This document shows, piece after piece, positions 1-11,405 of a DNA stretch of 64,000 nt. The stretch's first letter is position 1. Every line of letters starts with the position of its first letter. Location of the stretch: positions 4,712,001-4,776,000 of the forward strand of contig NC_052112.1 of assembly GCF_012273895.1 (NCBI RefSeq). The letters run 5' to 3'. The notes under the pieces were generated by a model. The model had not been told where the DNA came from, did not search any database, and worked only from the letters and a program-made list of their open reading frames with translations. This DNA is from Zerene cesonia (lineage: Eukaryota; Arthropoda; Insecta; Lepidoptera; Pieridae). The translations under genes and the position numbers were made by a program.

Positions 1-498
1 ATTAGGTAGGTTTTGCCTCAAACAGGGCTGCCTTCATATTAAATATTATACGTAATATATTATATTCATATTTGTATCTATTTAACTAGTATCACAATGA
101 TGTTTTATAAGTTCGTGAAGTGCTATATACTTATCATGGTGATCGTGCAAATTAGATGTTTTCTGTATGGCCTTAGCGAAACCTTCATAATAAAACTATT
201 CTCGAAATAAATTGCATAATCTCCCGACCTTCATCATAATGTATTTTAATTATGTATTACATAACAAAAAAAAAACAAAAAATTATTATCTGACCATATT
301 GTAAGTAGCATACCTAATCTAAATAAATACATTGGTATAATAATTAAACAATAATAAGCAAAGTCAATACTACGTTGCGAAAACATAACCTCGTGTTATT
401 CATTCATTATTTGTTACACAAACGTTAATCCATTAAGTTTATATGAATAGTTCCTGTACGTTCTACATTGATGAAATGACCGTGATTCCACCATTATT

Positions 499-612
499 CA
501 AGCTCAAACTTAATAATTCATTTGTTTAATTAGACTTTATAACATACATAGTTTTACCATTTACCACCGATTGGAAAACAGTTTGTACAGGGAAGAGTCG
601 GCAAAAAACTAT
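499..612 (+). repeat. Interspersed repeat, 'CAAACTCAAAC...CCGGTTCGGAAA' family, copy 1
   Basis: The copy begins near CAAGCTCAAAC, continues through TTTAATTAGACTT and CATTTACCACCG, and ends GGAAGAGTCGGCAA. The same ordered blocks recur at 28646-28790 and 41852-41960 and in part at 10503-10812. This is a dispersed, non-coding, old element. Its class is not clear from the sequence. Confidence 0.6.
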
Positions 613-704
613 ATTTGCTTTGTTAAAATCAAGTATATTTTATACAATATATATATAATCATAATAATGACGACAACATTACATGCATTTTCGTATTCCA
701 TATA

Positions 705-905
705 TTCTATACTAGCTTTTGCCCGCTGTTTGGTACGCGTTAAATTCGAAAGTTTAATAGATATTATTATATATTTAAACCTTTCTCTTGAATCCCTCTA
801 TTTCAATAGATATATTTAATAATAAACCCATCAAAATCTATTACAAAGTTTTAAAGATTTAAGCATACATAGGGACAGTGAGAACAAAAAGATAATACAT
901 TAACA
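705..905 (+). repeat. Interspersed repeat, 'CTAGCTTTTGCCCGC' family, copy 1
   Basis: Starts ACTAGCTTTTGCCCGC and runs through CATCAAAATC and TTTAAAGATTTAAGCATACA. The same ordered blocks occur on the same strand at 56702-56880, so this is one repeat family. The CCCGC-rich head is a common terminus of lepidopteran interspersed repeats. Confidence 0.6.
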
Positions 906-3218
906 TTTCAATCGCATATTGACCACAGGCTATAAGAAATGCTGCGAAATATGTTCCTTTTAAATAGCGATATAATAATATTTATAATACACTTGTAAAA
1001 CCGCCTCTTAAATACCTCATTCAAGTATGGGGCCAAACTGCGCCATCTAATCTAAATAAACTCCAAGTTACGCAGAATAAACTAAAAAAAAGTTCTGTTT
1101 TTTAATTTCTGACACCGACGAAACACCTGTATTTCCGAAAATATCGTACTTGCGTATTGAATGAAAATATTCTATGTAATAACGATAGTTTTTAAAAATT
1201 AATTGTTTTTGACAAAATGAGTCTTTATTACTTGAATCAATAAAAAAATGTACAAGATAAGCACAAAAAGAGAAAGAGACAATCATGAATAACCATCAAC
1301 AATACGATAAGAAAAACCTAACATAATATGCGGAAGCAAAATTGTACAAAAAAATTAAAATAATTATTTATTGCCTAAAATAATTAAAGAGACTGCTTCT
1401 ATAAATGTATTGAAAAATGAAAACCTTACTAATATCGAAAGCTGGATTCTCATTTACGTAAAAAAGATCAAATTTTATAGTTTTGTTTGTTGTGAGATGA
1501 ATAAATATCGTTCAACCGAACATAAGTACACACGAATATAGTACATATAGCACACAAAACGATGAATTCGGTAAGCAATTATTTATTTTTTTACACCCTC
1601 ATTATTTACACGTTATGGGTAACTACTTATCTTTATTTAATTATATAGAGAAAATATTGATGATAAACATTTTTCACTTTTAAATTAGTAGAAGAAAATT
1701 ACAAATGAAGTACAGGGTTTCATAAAGCTCACGAAAACATAAAGAATTTTCTAATAATCTCAAAAAGAATCACTCCATTGAAGTTAAAAACCCATGAAGT
1801 TATGGCATAACAAAACGAAAAAAATGCTATCTAATGAGAACCTAGTCTCCTCCTCTCGTTTTTAGAACGTAGGTTGAAAAGAATATAATGTATTTATTTT
1901 TTGTCCTCCAGATATATAATCTGAGGATCTATCTCTCTATCTCTGATTCCAAATCTTTAAAAAGTTGTGTGCAGTATCATACAACGAATAATTTGCAACT
2001 TAGAAATTCAAATATGTCTCAGATTTATGTCAATGCAAAAAATTATCTGTTGGCATTGAAAATAAAAATATAAAAATATTTCTATTTTACTCAAAAACTT
2101 TATTATACTGTATGATGAAATTATAACTCAATGATTTTTGTAGCATGAATTTTTGGTTTCTAATTTTACATTCGTCTAAAACTTTCTATTAAAAATGATA
2201 TGAATATATTTACGCAATAGCTTTGGTAGTAGTAAGGAAGCCTCCTCCTCCTTATTCAATAATCAAATATATTGAAAATTTGTGTTTAACGTACACATTA
2301 ATTAATTTCCAATGCATGGACATAGACCTCATTGTAGGGTTTGTATATGTTATGATCTGTCTTCGCTGGAAAGTGCATAATATATTAATATCACGTTTCT
2401 TCAGTTTTTAATTTGGATATAACTTCTTTTACGGATTAGAATAGCTGTGATGTGGTCAATGTAAAAATAAATTGTTAAATCATACTTGTTTTTTAGATGC
2501 ACATCTCGAATTTTTTATTAAAGTCGTCACAGTAACCCCTGAGCCACCATTGCTCTGATATTCCATAATTTTATTTATTTTAAAACGATCCATGGTATTT
2601 CAGTAAATTAAAGATGCATAAAATAGTGTTTTATGTTTTATATGATACCTACAGTCTACCATCGAAACCCCAGGCGAGTTTACACTAAATATATTTGTTT
2701 AATGTCGTATTGACTTTAGCATGTATCTGATAATATGGTCAGACTTCTGTAAAGTGTAAAGTCATCGTATGTCGTTACTGTGCAGCGGTATTTATTCAAG
2801 ATTGTTTATTATGGAGTTTTCATGCTAATAGTCTCAGAGATAAATTATACCCAAGGCCTACCTACCAATTGCGCTTGCAACTGCAGAATGCAATAACCGT
2901 GCATTGTTTAGTTGGTTTTTGGGAGCCTTTGCAAATAGAGAACCCAAAGTATATCCCTAACTATTATAGTACCATACCGTAATCTCTGTACCTATTTTAG
3001 AATTACAAAGACAGTTTAAACCATAAACTGTAAAACTGTAGTCTGTAGGTATGTACATAGACATGAAATATAAATGGTCGTGACGAGATATTTGTCGTGT
3101 ATGTAAGTTTATAACACTTACCATAGCAATATAAGCATTTTATGCATAGTATAAACATGATTTAAATACACGTAACGGTTTCTACATACGTCACTTCGTT
3201 TGGGCTATAATGCAAGCA

Positions 3219-3262
3219 TCAAGGTGACCATGCGTGTTCCGATCAGCTGGTCTGAAGGTCAT
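3219..3262. promoter_or_regulatory. Two nuclear-receptor-like half sites
   Basis: TCAAGGTGACC and TGAAGGTCATC lie about 33 bp apart, roughly 500 bp upstream of the GMC coding start. They resemble monomer half sites with a TCA/TGA 5' extension (FTZ-F1/ERR type). The first differs from the ideal core by one base. This is motif similarity only. Confidence 0.15.
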
Positions 3263-3752
3263 CTACATTACGTTAATGTGTATTATGTGAATGTGGTAGC
3301 CTTGACTTTATGCGTAGAAGAATTTGTATCGCTGTATTTATAAACAAGTACAAGTACAGCTGGACAATTAAGGATCTCTACTTAATTGTTTGTCATGTAA
3401 ATACGATTTTCTCTTTCATTGTACGACATACAACAATCATGAAGCGTTATACAATTATAGACTCCAAACTTACAATTTTCGTTTATGTAAACATTTTAAA
3501 ATAGTATCCAAAGACGCAATGTTAAATATTCGCAGCTTCACCCGTTTATTCAAAGGCATATCATCGCGGTAAAAAGTAACTCTCTAGATCCCAAACTATC
3601 TATCTCCAGAAACAAATTTTTCAGCATAAAATTGCTCTTTTACAATGTAAGAATGATAAACAAACAAACACACTTACACATCTATAATATAAATATAGTA
3701 TAAGGATAAGGATCAATAACTTATTACCCAATAATTTAAAATTGTTTCAGAG

Positions 3753-3770
3753 ATGAAGAAGAATAGCTAA
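3753..3770 (+). other. Five-codon upstream ORF in the GMC leader
   Basis: The leader exon begins at 3751 after an intron. Three bases in it holds ATG AAG AAG AAT AGC TAA. The stop ends six bases before the main ATG at 3777, which has the context GCCGCAATG. The short gap between the uORF stop and the main start makes efficient reinitiation unlikely, so it could dampen translation. The alternative is leaky scanning past the uATG, whose context is poor. Confidence 0.45.
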
Positions 3771-3776
3771 GCCGCA

Positions 3777-6700
3777 ATGAAATTCTTTATATTTCTTATA
3801 ACTGTTGGCAGTTTTTCGTTAGCTGGATCTCAAATAAATAATTTTTTTGATCTTTGGACCGATTTATTTCGTCCATTACCTCAAAATAAGAAAGAAGGTT
3901 TCATACCTGATTATACTCCAAAAGACAAACAAGATTATGATTTTATTATAATTGGAGCGGGTTCAGCGGGATGCGTTTTAGCAAATCGATTATCGGAAAT
4001 AAAAAAATGGGACGTTCTTTTATTAGAAGCTGGTGGTAATGAAAATTTCTTTTCCGATATTCCTATTTTCGCGCCCTTTATGTCCATAACACCCATGAAT
4101 TGGGATTATACATCAGAGCCGGAAAAAAGAGCCTGCAGGGATCTTCGGGGCAATGTGTGTTATATGCCCCGTGGTAAAGTACTTGGTGGAAGTAGCGTGC
4201 TCAATTTTTTAATCTATCAAAGAGGACATCCTGAAGATTATAATGACTGGGCTCGCATGGGTAACAATGGATGGAGTTACGATGAAGTATTACCATATTT
4301 TAAAAAGTCTGAAAATATTCGAATTAATGAACTGAAGAATTCAACATATCACGGTGTAGGTGGTTATATGGATATTGATTATGCTTCATATTCATCACCT
4401 CTAGACGATGCGTTTAAGGGTGCGGGGGAAGAACTCGGTTATGAATGGAATGATCCAAATGGAGAAAAATTAATTGGTTTCTCAAAACCGCAAGCGACCA
4501 TTCGCAATGGTAGAAGATGTAGTGCATCTAAAGCTTTTCTAGAGCCGGTGCGTTTCAGAAAAAATTTGAAAGTGTCAAAATTCTCAACAGTTAAACGAAT
4601 TCTAATTAATTCTGACACCAAAACTGCTGTAGGAGTTGAGTTTATAAAACATAATAAGAGGTGGGTATACGCCTAGTTGATTAGATTGTTAAAATCTAAC
4701 GATTAATTATTTACTTAACTTTAACATTTAATTTATAACAACCCTTTAATTTATAATTTGTGTTCGGTTTGTTAATTGAAATACAAAATCATTGCAAAGG
4801 ATATTTTTAACAAATAATAAATATAGTTAAATAAACCACGCTTTGATGATAGAATCAACTCACTACAAATACTAAACTAAAATCAACTAATCTACGTAAG
4901 GAAATTATTTAATCCTGATTATCCTCATGAGGATTATAAGATAAATTTATGAAATTACTGTATTGTCACCGATACTTGATAAGAGTACAAAGTATGATTT
5001 AAATCAGTCCGTTTATAGGGGATAAAATTTTTATAACATTACATACATTATTACATACATATTAATTACATACAAACATACAGGTGAAGATAATAGAGGT
5101 GTGTTAGCAACGTTCGAACTAAACTCCAAATTAAATTAGGTACCTTACTAGTTTTCTTATCGCACGTCGACTTTAAGAAAATTAAATTTATTTAACCTTT
5201 TCTTGGTATTTCAGACGCCGGGTGTTTGCTCGTAAAGAGGTAATAATCGCAGCGGGCACAATTGGGTCTGCGCAGCTTCTTATGTTATCTGGAATAGGCC
5301 CACAAGATCACCTCCTCGATGTTGGAATCAAACCTATAATAGATTCTCCGGTTGGCTACAACCTCCAAGATCACGTCACGTTTTCTGGAAATGCATTTAT
5401 AGTAAACCAGACAGGACTTTGCGTAAATGATGTTAGTAAGAGATTGTCTTATTTAAAAATGTTAAATATAATATAGCATACAGCAACAATTCGTAGATAT
5501 AAATATAAACGTTATCAATTACTGCATCAACTCTCATAGGAGGCCTGGGTCCCTGCAATGGGAACATAATATAAAATATAGGCTAATGATGATGATTAAA
5601 GCATCGAATCTGTAATAATTTATAATTTGAATGTATCGATATTTGCAGATGTTGGCTGCCTCCCCATCATCAGCAGCTGCTTACATGGCTGGACGAGGAC
5701 CGCTCACACTGCCAGGCGGAGCTGCTGGGCTTGCTTTTACCCAAACTCAATATGGAAGCGATCTTGCAGAAGGACGTCCAGATATTGAATTAGTTATGGG
5801 TGCAGGGTCCCTTGCTGGCGACTTTTTGGGAATAATTCGATCGCTTCTTGGTAATATACGTACAAGTTGAAGATATTTAAACATATATTCTACATTATAT
5901 TATTTTTAATTAATATTCTTAATGCTTCTATAGGAGTAACCGATCAGTTTTATTGGAAAGTCTACGGTTCTCTACCATTAAAAGAAAGACAGCAGTCATT
6001 TGCAATAAATCCAGTATTAATACGGCCTCAAAGTTATGGTCGGCTGACACTCAGGAGTGCAAGCTTTGATGATCACCCTAAAATTCATCCAAATTATTTC
6101 GATCATCCAAATGACATGAAAGCATTGAGAGAAGGTGTGCGACTTGTAAGTACCTTTTTGTTTATTAAACAAATTAAAAACATAAAAAACTTTGTTCAGG
6201 TTAAGTTAATTCTTCCCTTTGAAATATGAAAAGATGAAGTTTTTTATTTGAAGATGGAATTTTTATAAAATACTAGCTGACCCGGCAAACTTTTATCTTA
6301 TCATTTAGGGTTATAAAAAATACATGTTGGCTGATTCTCAGACCTACCCGATATGCACACCAAATTTCATTTAAATCGGTCCATCCATTTCGGAGGAGTA
6401 ACGTAACTAGCATTGTGACACGAGAATTTAATATATAAGAAGATATGTCATTTTAATTTGTTTTTTCAGACTCAAAAAGTTATAAACACAAGGGCATTTC
6501 AAAGATATGGAACAAGGTTAAACACTGTTCCATTCCCGGGCTGTGAACATTTAATATTTGATTCTGACGAATATTGGGAATGTGCAATAATGCAAACATC
6601 AATAACGTTAGATCATCAAGTGAGTATATTACATACATTAAATAAATAATGTAGAAGAGTCCACTTATATACTTTTCACTTTTATTATTTTACTTTTAAT

Positions 6701-7051
6701 AATGATTATTTTTAACATTATGTTAACACTACTTAGTAGTTTAATAAGCTGTAAAGGTAAATAAAATTATTGCGTGTATCTCTTTGTCTTTCTCCATTTA
6801 ACAAAATCTAGTATTGTTCGAAGAAGTAAATGCGCTTTGTAAATTTTCAGGTGGGCACTTGCAAAATGGGACCGGCTAGCGACCCCACGTCTGTTGTAAA
6901 TCCACGTTTACAGGTTAAAGGAATAAACAATTTAAGGGTGGCCGACGCATCCATTATACCCCGTATACCAGCGTCACACACACACGCCCCTGTTGTAATG
7001 ATCGCAGAAAAAGCTGCAGATATGATAAAAGAAGACTGGATACATCTTTAA
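3777..7051 (+). CDS. Secreted GMC oxidoreductase (glucose dehydrogenase [FAD, quinone]-like)
   Basis: Six coding exons: 3777-4660, 5215-5431, 5649-5850, 5934-6145, 6470-6619, 6851-7051. All junctions are GT-AG with matching phases and give 621 residues, the usual size for insect glucose-dehydrogenase-like GMC proteins. Residues 1-19 form a signal peptide. The FAD-binding motif GAGSAG is at 60-65 with LLLEAGG at 81-87. GMC signature 1 (RGKVLGGSS) is at 132-140 and signature 2 (GTIGSAQLLMLSGIGP) at 309-324. In the C-terminal substrate domain, His554 before VGTCKMGP is the expected catalytic base, and His598 (in SHTHAP) aligns with the second active-site position. Family role: FAD-dependent oxidation of a sugar or alcohol outside the cell, often passing electrons to quinones. 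The family has many paralogues in insects, including ecdysone oxidase, so the substrate cannot be named. The frame looks intact. The start is the first ATG that gives a signal peptide. Confidence 0.95.
5534..5600 (+). repeat. SINE fragment with (GAT)n-type tail in GMC intron 2
   Basis: CTCATAGGAGGCCTGGGTCC, then GCAATGGGAAC, then a TAATGATGATGATTA tail. This matches the 3' part of the SINE family seen at 31420-31645, 37060-37330 and 57015-57105. Confidence 0.6.
6274..6448 (+). repeat. Interspersed repeat in GMC intron 5
   Basis: Starts CTAGCTGACCCGGCAAAC and contains CAAATTTCATTTAAATCGG and a CGGAGGAGTAACGT stretch, ending in TTAATATATAAGAAGAT. This head is a frequent terminus of non-autonomous repeats in Lepidoptera. 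It lies wholly inside the intron and does not touch splice sites. Confidence 0.6.
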
Positions 7052-7199
7052 AATTTTTAATGTCATTTATGTTTAAAAACATACTTTGGCGTTCGATATT
7101 AAAACGTCTTATGCAATTAGGAAATCAATTAGCTAAATAGGAAATGAACTTCTATTTAATTATTTTTGTTAATTGAGCGGCATAACTTGTTGGTAAGAA

Positions 7200-7560
7200 C
7201 GACAGCAAGAGGGTTTTTTTTTTATATTATCTTGCAATTATTATATCTATATATAGATATACTTTAAATTAATCCCTACTTCTCTTGGTCACGCCATCAC
7301 GCATGAACGGCTGGACCGATTTCAAAAATTCTTTCACCATTAGAAAACTGAACTGGAGCGAATAGCTAGGTCTCTTATAAATACGATAGTTACTCTGTCT
7401 GTCTTTTCATCTCTTTTTCACGCTTGTTTAAGCGCTAAACCGATTTGAATGAAGATGAGAAGATTTGGTAGCGTCAAAGTATACGTGAAAAATTTCTTAA
7501 AATGTTCATCTTTCGTCACTGGGTAACTTGGTCAAGGATATTGTAACAACTTTGTTTGCA
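7200..7560 (+). repeat. Degraded interspersed repeat downstream of the GMC gene
   Basis: The stretch has two repeat-like 'accession' phrases: ATGAACGGCTGGACCGAT, and GCTAAACCGATTTGAATGAA. Phrases of this type recur in decayed lepidopteran elements, as at 36413-36634. No coding capacity remains. The rest of 7052-9333 is AT-rich and shows no exon. Confidence 0.4.
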
Positions 7561-8249
7561 TAACTTTGTTCTGAAAAAATTAAAAAATCCTTTAAAATGG
7601 ACTATGTCCTTTTCAATGGACTAGTTTAGCTGTTGTACACATACAATATTTATACAATAAACGAATCAAGTGTCTTGGCGGCCCTGTCGCTTTTTAATGA
7701 TTAAAAGGTATCTCTGTGATGTTTTTCTATCGGATTAAATTTATAGAATCATATTTTCAACATGCTATCAAATTAATCAAAATAAGTAAAAAAAATCTCT
7801 CCTCAGCTAGGAGTAAACCTGTGCTAAAGACGATTAAATTAGCAGATAATTTCGTCTTGTAGCCCACGGGGAAAAAAGTAATTTTTATCCACGTAATTCA
7901 GTCTTCTATAATGCTATATTATAGTTGTGATGATATATACATCACGTTCTTGTAATATAAATTACATAGATAAGTTATATGATGTATAATAAGTTTTATT
8001 ACATATGAATGAATACGTAGTATGAATATTTAGTATTAGTGTAAGTAACATTAAATTCTGAAGCATATCATACACATAACTGTTTTTTAGTTTACTGGAA
8101 TGTATGCATTGTAAAGCTCTTTAAGCTTATGTAGTGAATTAGAATAGGTAGAGTTCCATCTGAAAAATTGTAATAAAATTAAACTTATTTTATGAATAGC
8201 AAAATTCTAAACGAAGATTAGTACCGACTATGTTTCTGCCTAATAGTTT

Positions 8250-8335
8250 AAGAACCGAGAGAGGATATAAGAAAGTTTTTATTCCTGAAATCTCATGGAA
8301 ACGGGCGTTGTGCGGGTAAAACCCCGTGACTTTTT
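8250..8335 (+). repeat. Fragment of the 'CCTGAAATCTC...AACCCCG' repeat family
   Basis: CCTGAAATCTCATGGAAACG followed by GTGCGGGTAAAACCCCGTG. The same ordered blocks occur at 36413-36634 and 38010-38205, where the GCGGGCGGAAAGCTAGT-type end is also retained. Confidence 0.55.
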
Positions 8336-8705
8336 TTTTGTATACAAAACATTGTAAGTCAACATCATAGAAATATATTTAGACTCGAACCTTGGCTATG
8401 AAATAAACATAGAAAATCGCATATGTATAAATAGAAAGTAAGCTAGATTAAAAACCCAATCAGTAAATAATGCTAGTCAAATATTTAAAATAGAAACTAG
8501 TGAATAGTTAAATCAATAAAATATTACAAAATAAACAGAGTACTTATTGATTTTTTAAAATTTATTAGTAATTTAAGGAAAGGGTAGATCCCTTTTCATA
8601 TATTTTTTTTATTTTAATAAAAATATTGATTGCTTCGAAACTGGTTTATATTATAATAATACATTGTATTATACCTACTGTAGTTTCGGCAATCAGTTAC
8701 AAATC

Positions 8706-8735
8706 CTTACTAATATCTTAACTAATATTAGTAAG
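8706..8735. repeat. Perfect 11-bp inverted repeat
   Basis: CTTACTAATAT and ATATTAGTAAG face each other across an 8-base loop. The arm resembles the CCTTACTAATATTATAAA tail common on lepidopteran transposable elements, so this is probably two element ends brought together, not a functional RNA hairpin. Confidence 0.6.
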
Positions 8736-9333
8736 CCTACTATTATAAACATAAAAGTGTTAATTTGTAAGTCTTTCTTTTACATTGCAAGAGGGATTTA
8801 TGATATTATGATTGTTGTGTATGGATTCCCTTTCTCGCGTGGTTCAAAATGTTGTAATTTGTGGATTTTCGAAGAGGCACTATGATATTCTTTATGACTT
8901 TAAGATGTGTACATTCGTCAACCGTTTATTTAAGCAAATATTTATTTTAATATTGTTTTGTACTAGGTATATGTCGACAGTAGTATACATATTTTATAGC
9001 TTTTTATTAACACAGAGCCGCAATGCCTCCCTGAATTTAGAAATTAAATAGAAATACGTAAAATTTCATGAATGTTCACAGATATGCAGATTTTTTTCCA
9101 ATTTTCAATTGTTCAAATCTACATTAAATGTATTTAGACACAATCTGATTGATTCTTTATGTTTAAAATATATGCAAGGCTCATTTCAGAGAACAGATTG
9201 TAAATTAAGAATCTTAATTCAGACAGGCATTCAAACTGTGAGGCCAGATTAATAAACAAAGAAAAACAATTTTTTTATAAAATTACTTCTTTAGCTACTA
9301 TTTATTAATTTACAATAAAACTAATTAAATATT

Positions 9334-10186
9334 CTAATCTCTAGACATTCCAGTTTTTGTTTTTCTATTGAGTTTCCTGTAGAGGAAAGATATACGCTTC
9401 TCCATTTGTTTCCATTTTGTAGGTCTTTCCCTTGGCATAGCAGATCTAGACAACATCCTTTTCTTACGAAGGAGAACCTATAAAACACACATGTTGTATG
9501 AATAGTTATCAAATTAACAGGTAACTGACTAGTTACCTTTTAATTGGATAATAAAATTAAAAATTTTATGAATATAAAATTAAATATAGGTAATTTCCAG
9601 TTTTTTTGATTTTGAAAACATACATTTGCAACTATTAATTCAAAAACAATCCAAATGATAATCATAATTTACCTGGTATTCATTACCACTGACGCCTCTT
9701 ATCCAAGATGGGACTGTATATAATGTTCTAACGGGATGCAAATCTCCATTACCCAAGATATCAATGTAATCATTCTGTCCATACAGAGCTTTACGTTCGG
9801 TCCATGGGTTGGCTGGCCTAGAGTAGAATATTTAAAAGCTACCTTAATAATACTGTAATATTTTCAACCGATCACAAAACAAGTAAACTCCATGTATATC
9901 AATTCGACTTTATTTTTCCTTATTATTACCTGTATTCAGGCATAGATAGACGTTTGCCAAGGGATCTCGGTAACAATCCACCACACCACAACTTTTCTTC
10001 ATACCCATACCTTCGTACCAACCGTGTTTTATCAGCATGATATCTCGTCCTGAAATTAAAAATTTTGTAAGTATTCCTGGCTTTGGGCAAAGATAACCCC
10101 TCATCTATGTCGATTGTATCTAACCTAACGAAATTGAAAGTTGGCCTCCAAAAAGATTTTAATATTGTAGATCCCAGCCACTCCAT
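9334..10186 (-). CDS. mRpL51: Mitochondrial ribosomal protein L51 (mL51)
   Basis: Three exons on the minus strand: 10186-9930, 9817-9673, 9477-9334, with phases agreeing at both junctions, give 181 residues. The C-terminal two thirds match the mL51 family: NPWTERKALYGQNDYIDILG, then HPVRTLYTVPSWIRG and GNEYQVLLRKKR, then a basic tail (RISFLYRKLNRK). The N-terminal part (about residues 1-50, including RYHADK) probably contains the mitochondrial targeting region. Role: structural protein of the large mitoribosomal subunit. A possible weak acceptor (TTTAATTTCAG) inside exon 1 is not used in this model because the frame is continuous and conserved across it. The gene is head-to-head with the zinc-finger gene at 11406, and TGACA motifs lie just upstream. 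Confidence 0.93.
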
Positions 10187-10297
10187 TGCTCGTTATATGT
10201 ATTATGTATATAATATTTTACAATTTATTTATTGTACACTGAATACAAGGTTATAAATACTTAAAAAAATTGTTAACAATAAATAAAAATATTATTT

Positions 10298-10356
10298 TGA
10301 CAGTAACAATTGACAATGACCACCCTTACTATTATATTACTCTTTGACAATGACCC
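10298..10356. promoter_or_regulatory. TGACA cluster upstream of mRpL51
   Basis: TGACA occurs at 10298, 10311 and 10345. The last two lie within an exact repeat of TTGACAATGACC, 34 bp apart. The cluster is 112-170 bp upstream of the mRpL51 ATG. Similar clusters lie upstream of SURF6, PRMT5 and COQ4. A promoter role is inferred. Confidence 0.4.
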
Positions 10357-10502
10357 ACAGATAAGAACTAGTTACTGCAATGAAAAATTACCATAGTACT
10401 CAGAAGTCAGAAGCTGTAAGTAGTTCTTAATCTGCTGTCTAAAGGACATGAAAAAGTCCGAGTGGAAGAAATGTGTCCTTTTCTAATAAAAGAGTTTTTT
10501 TT

Positions 10503-10812
10503 ATGTAATATCAAACTCAAACTCAAACATTTTTCGTTCAACTAGACCTCCTTGAGAGATCCGGGGCGTTCCATAGGAGATCTCAGGATCCCTGCTATTA
10601 TGCTTTGAGTTTGGCCGCCGAGGAGGTTTTAGTGGGTATAAATCCCACATGCTCTACTTTTTCTTCAAAACTAGAGAATATTTTGAAAATTTCCTCCTCG
10701 TTAAAAAAAAAGACTTCCTCGAGAAGCGCTTTTGAATCGTCAAAATACTCATTAATTTTATATTTACAATCGGATCGGAAACCACCTTTTAATATAGTTA
10801 CTGTTATGTGAA
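10503..10812 (+). repeat. Repeat composite with 'CAAACTCAAAC' and 'GCTTTTGAATCGTC' blocks
   Basis: Contains AAACTCAAACTCAAACATTT, TCAACTAGACCTCC and, after about 190 bases of different sequence, GAGAAGCGCTTTTGAATCGT. The blocks correspond to the family at 499-612 and 41852-41960, apparently split by other repeat sequence. Inside is a short hairpin, GTGGG-TATAAAT-CCCAC. It sits in the interval between mRpL51 and the zinc-finger gene. Confidence 0.45.
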
Positions 10813-11405
10813 GTTTTCATTTACAATTGGTTATTTCTAAGACGTAGATAACGAAAAAATTTTTTGGCATTGATTTCAATATACATATTACTTATATAGA
10901 AAGTAAATCACAGAATAATAATTACAAGTATAAAATTAGTAACATTGAGCCAGGTCGTAGAAAATTAAGATTCAGAAAGCCCCAAAAATATCAAAATCCC
11001 GTGACACAAGACATCAACAAAATAGGTTGGAAACCAAATAAAATAAATACTAAATAGGCATTATGCATCTATGACACTGTACGGCTATTTTATAATTTTG
11101 TATTAATTATCTGTAATCTGTGGTAACTTCAATTAAACAAAATGGCCGATATGCTATAGGATTCAATTTTTATCTACGACATTAAGTTTTAATAAGGTAC
11201 GTTTCACCTTTAAAGCACATTAAAAATTTCATCTAATGCATTTAAATTCCCAATTACCATCTTTTCAAGATTCGTAACATGGGTATTACTTCACAAATGA
11301 CCCAATTCCGCGCATTTGCGTTGTTTGTTTACTTCTTTAACTTGTTATGTTTTAGTTTACATTGTAGTAAATTCATATTGATGTATATATTTTAGAGACC
11401 AAAAT

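Larger units (their letters stand above)
1..3750. other. AT-rich upstream flank of the GMC oxidoreductase gene
   Basis: No coding exon could be supported here. The small open frames are AT-rich and lack splice or family signals. Two repeat copies (499-612 and 705-905) are annotated separately. Two nuclear-receptor-like half sites lie at 3219-3230 and 3252-3262. The 3' end of the stretch is an intron: a good acceptor (TTGTTTCAG, ending 3750) lies just before the leader exon of the GMC gene, so the promoter and a non-coding first exon should lie somewhere upstream. Confidence 0.6.
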
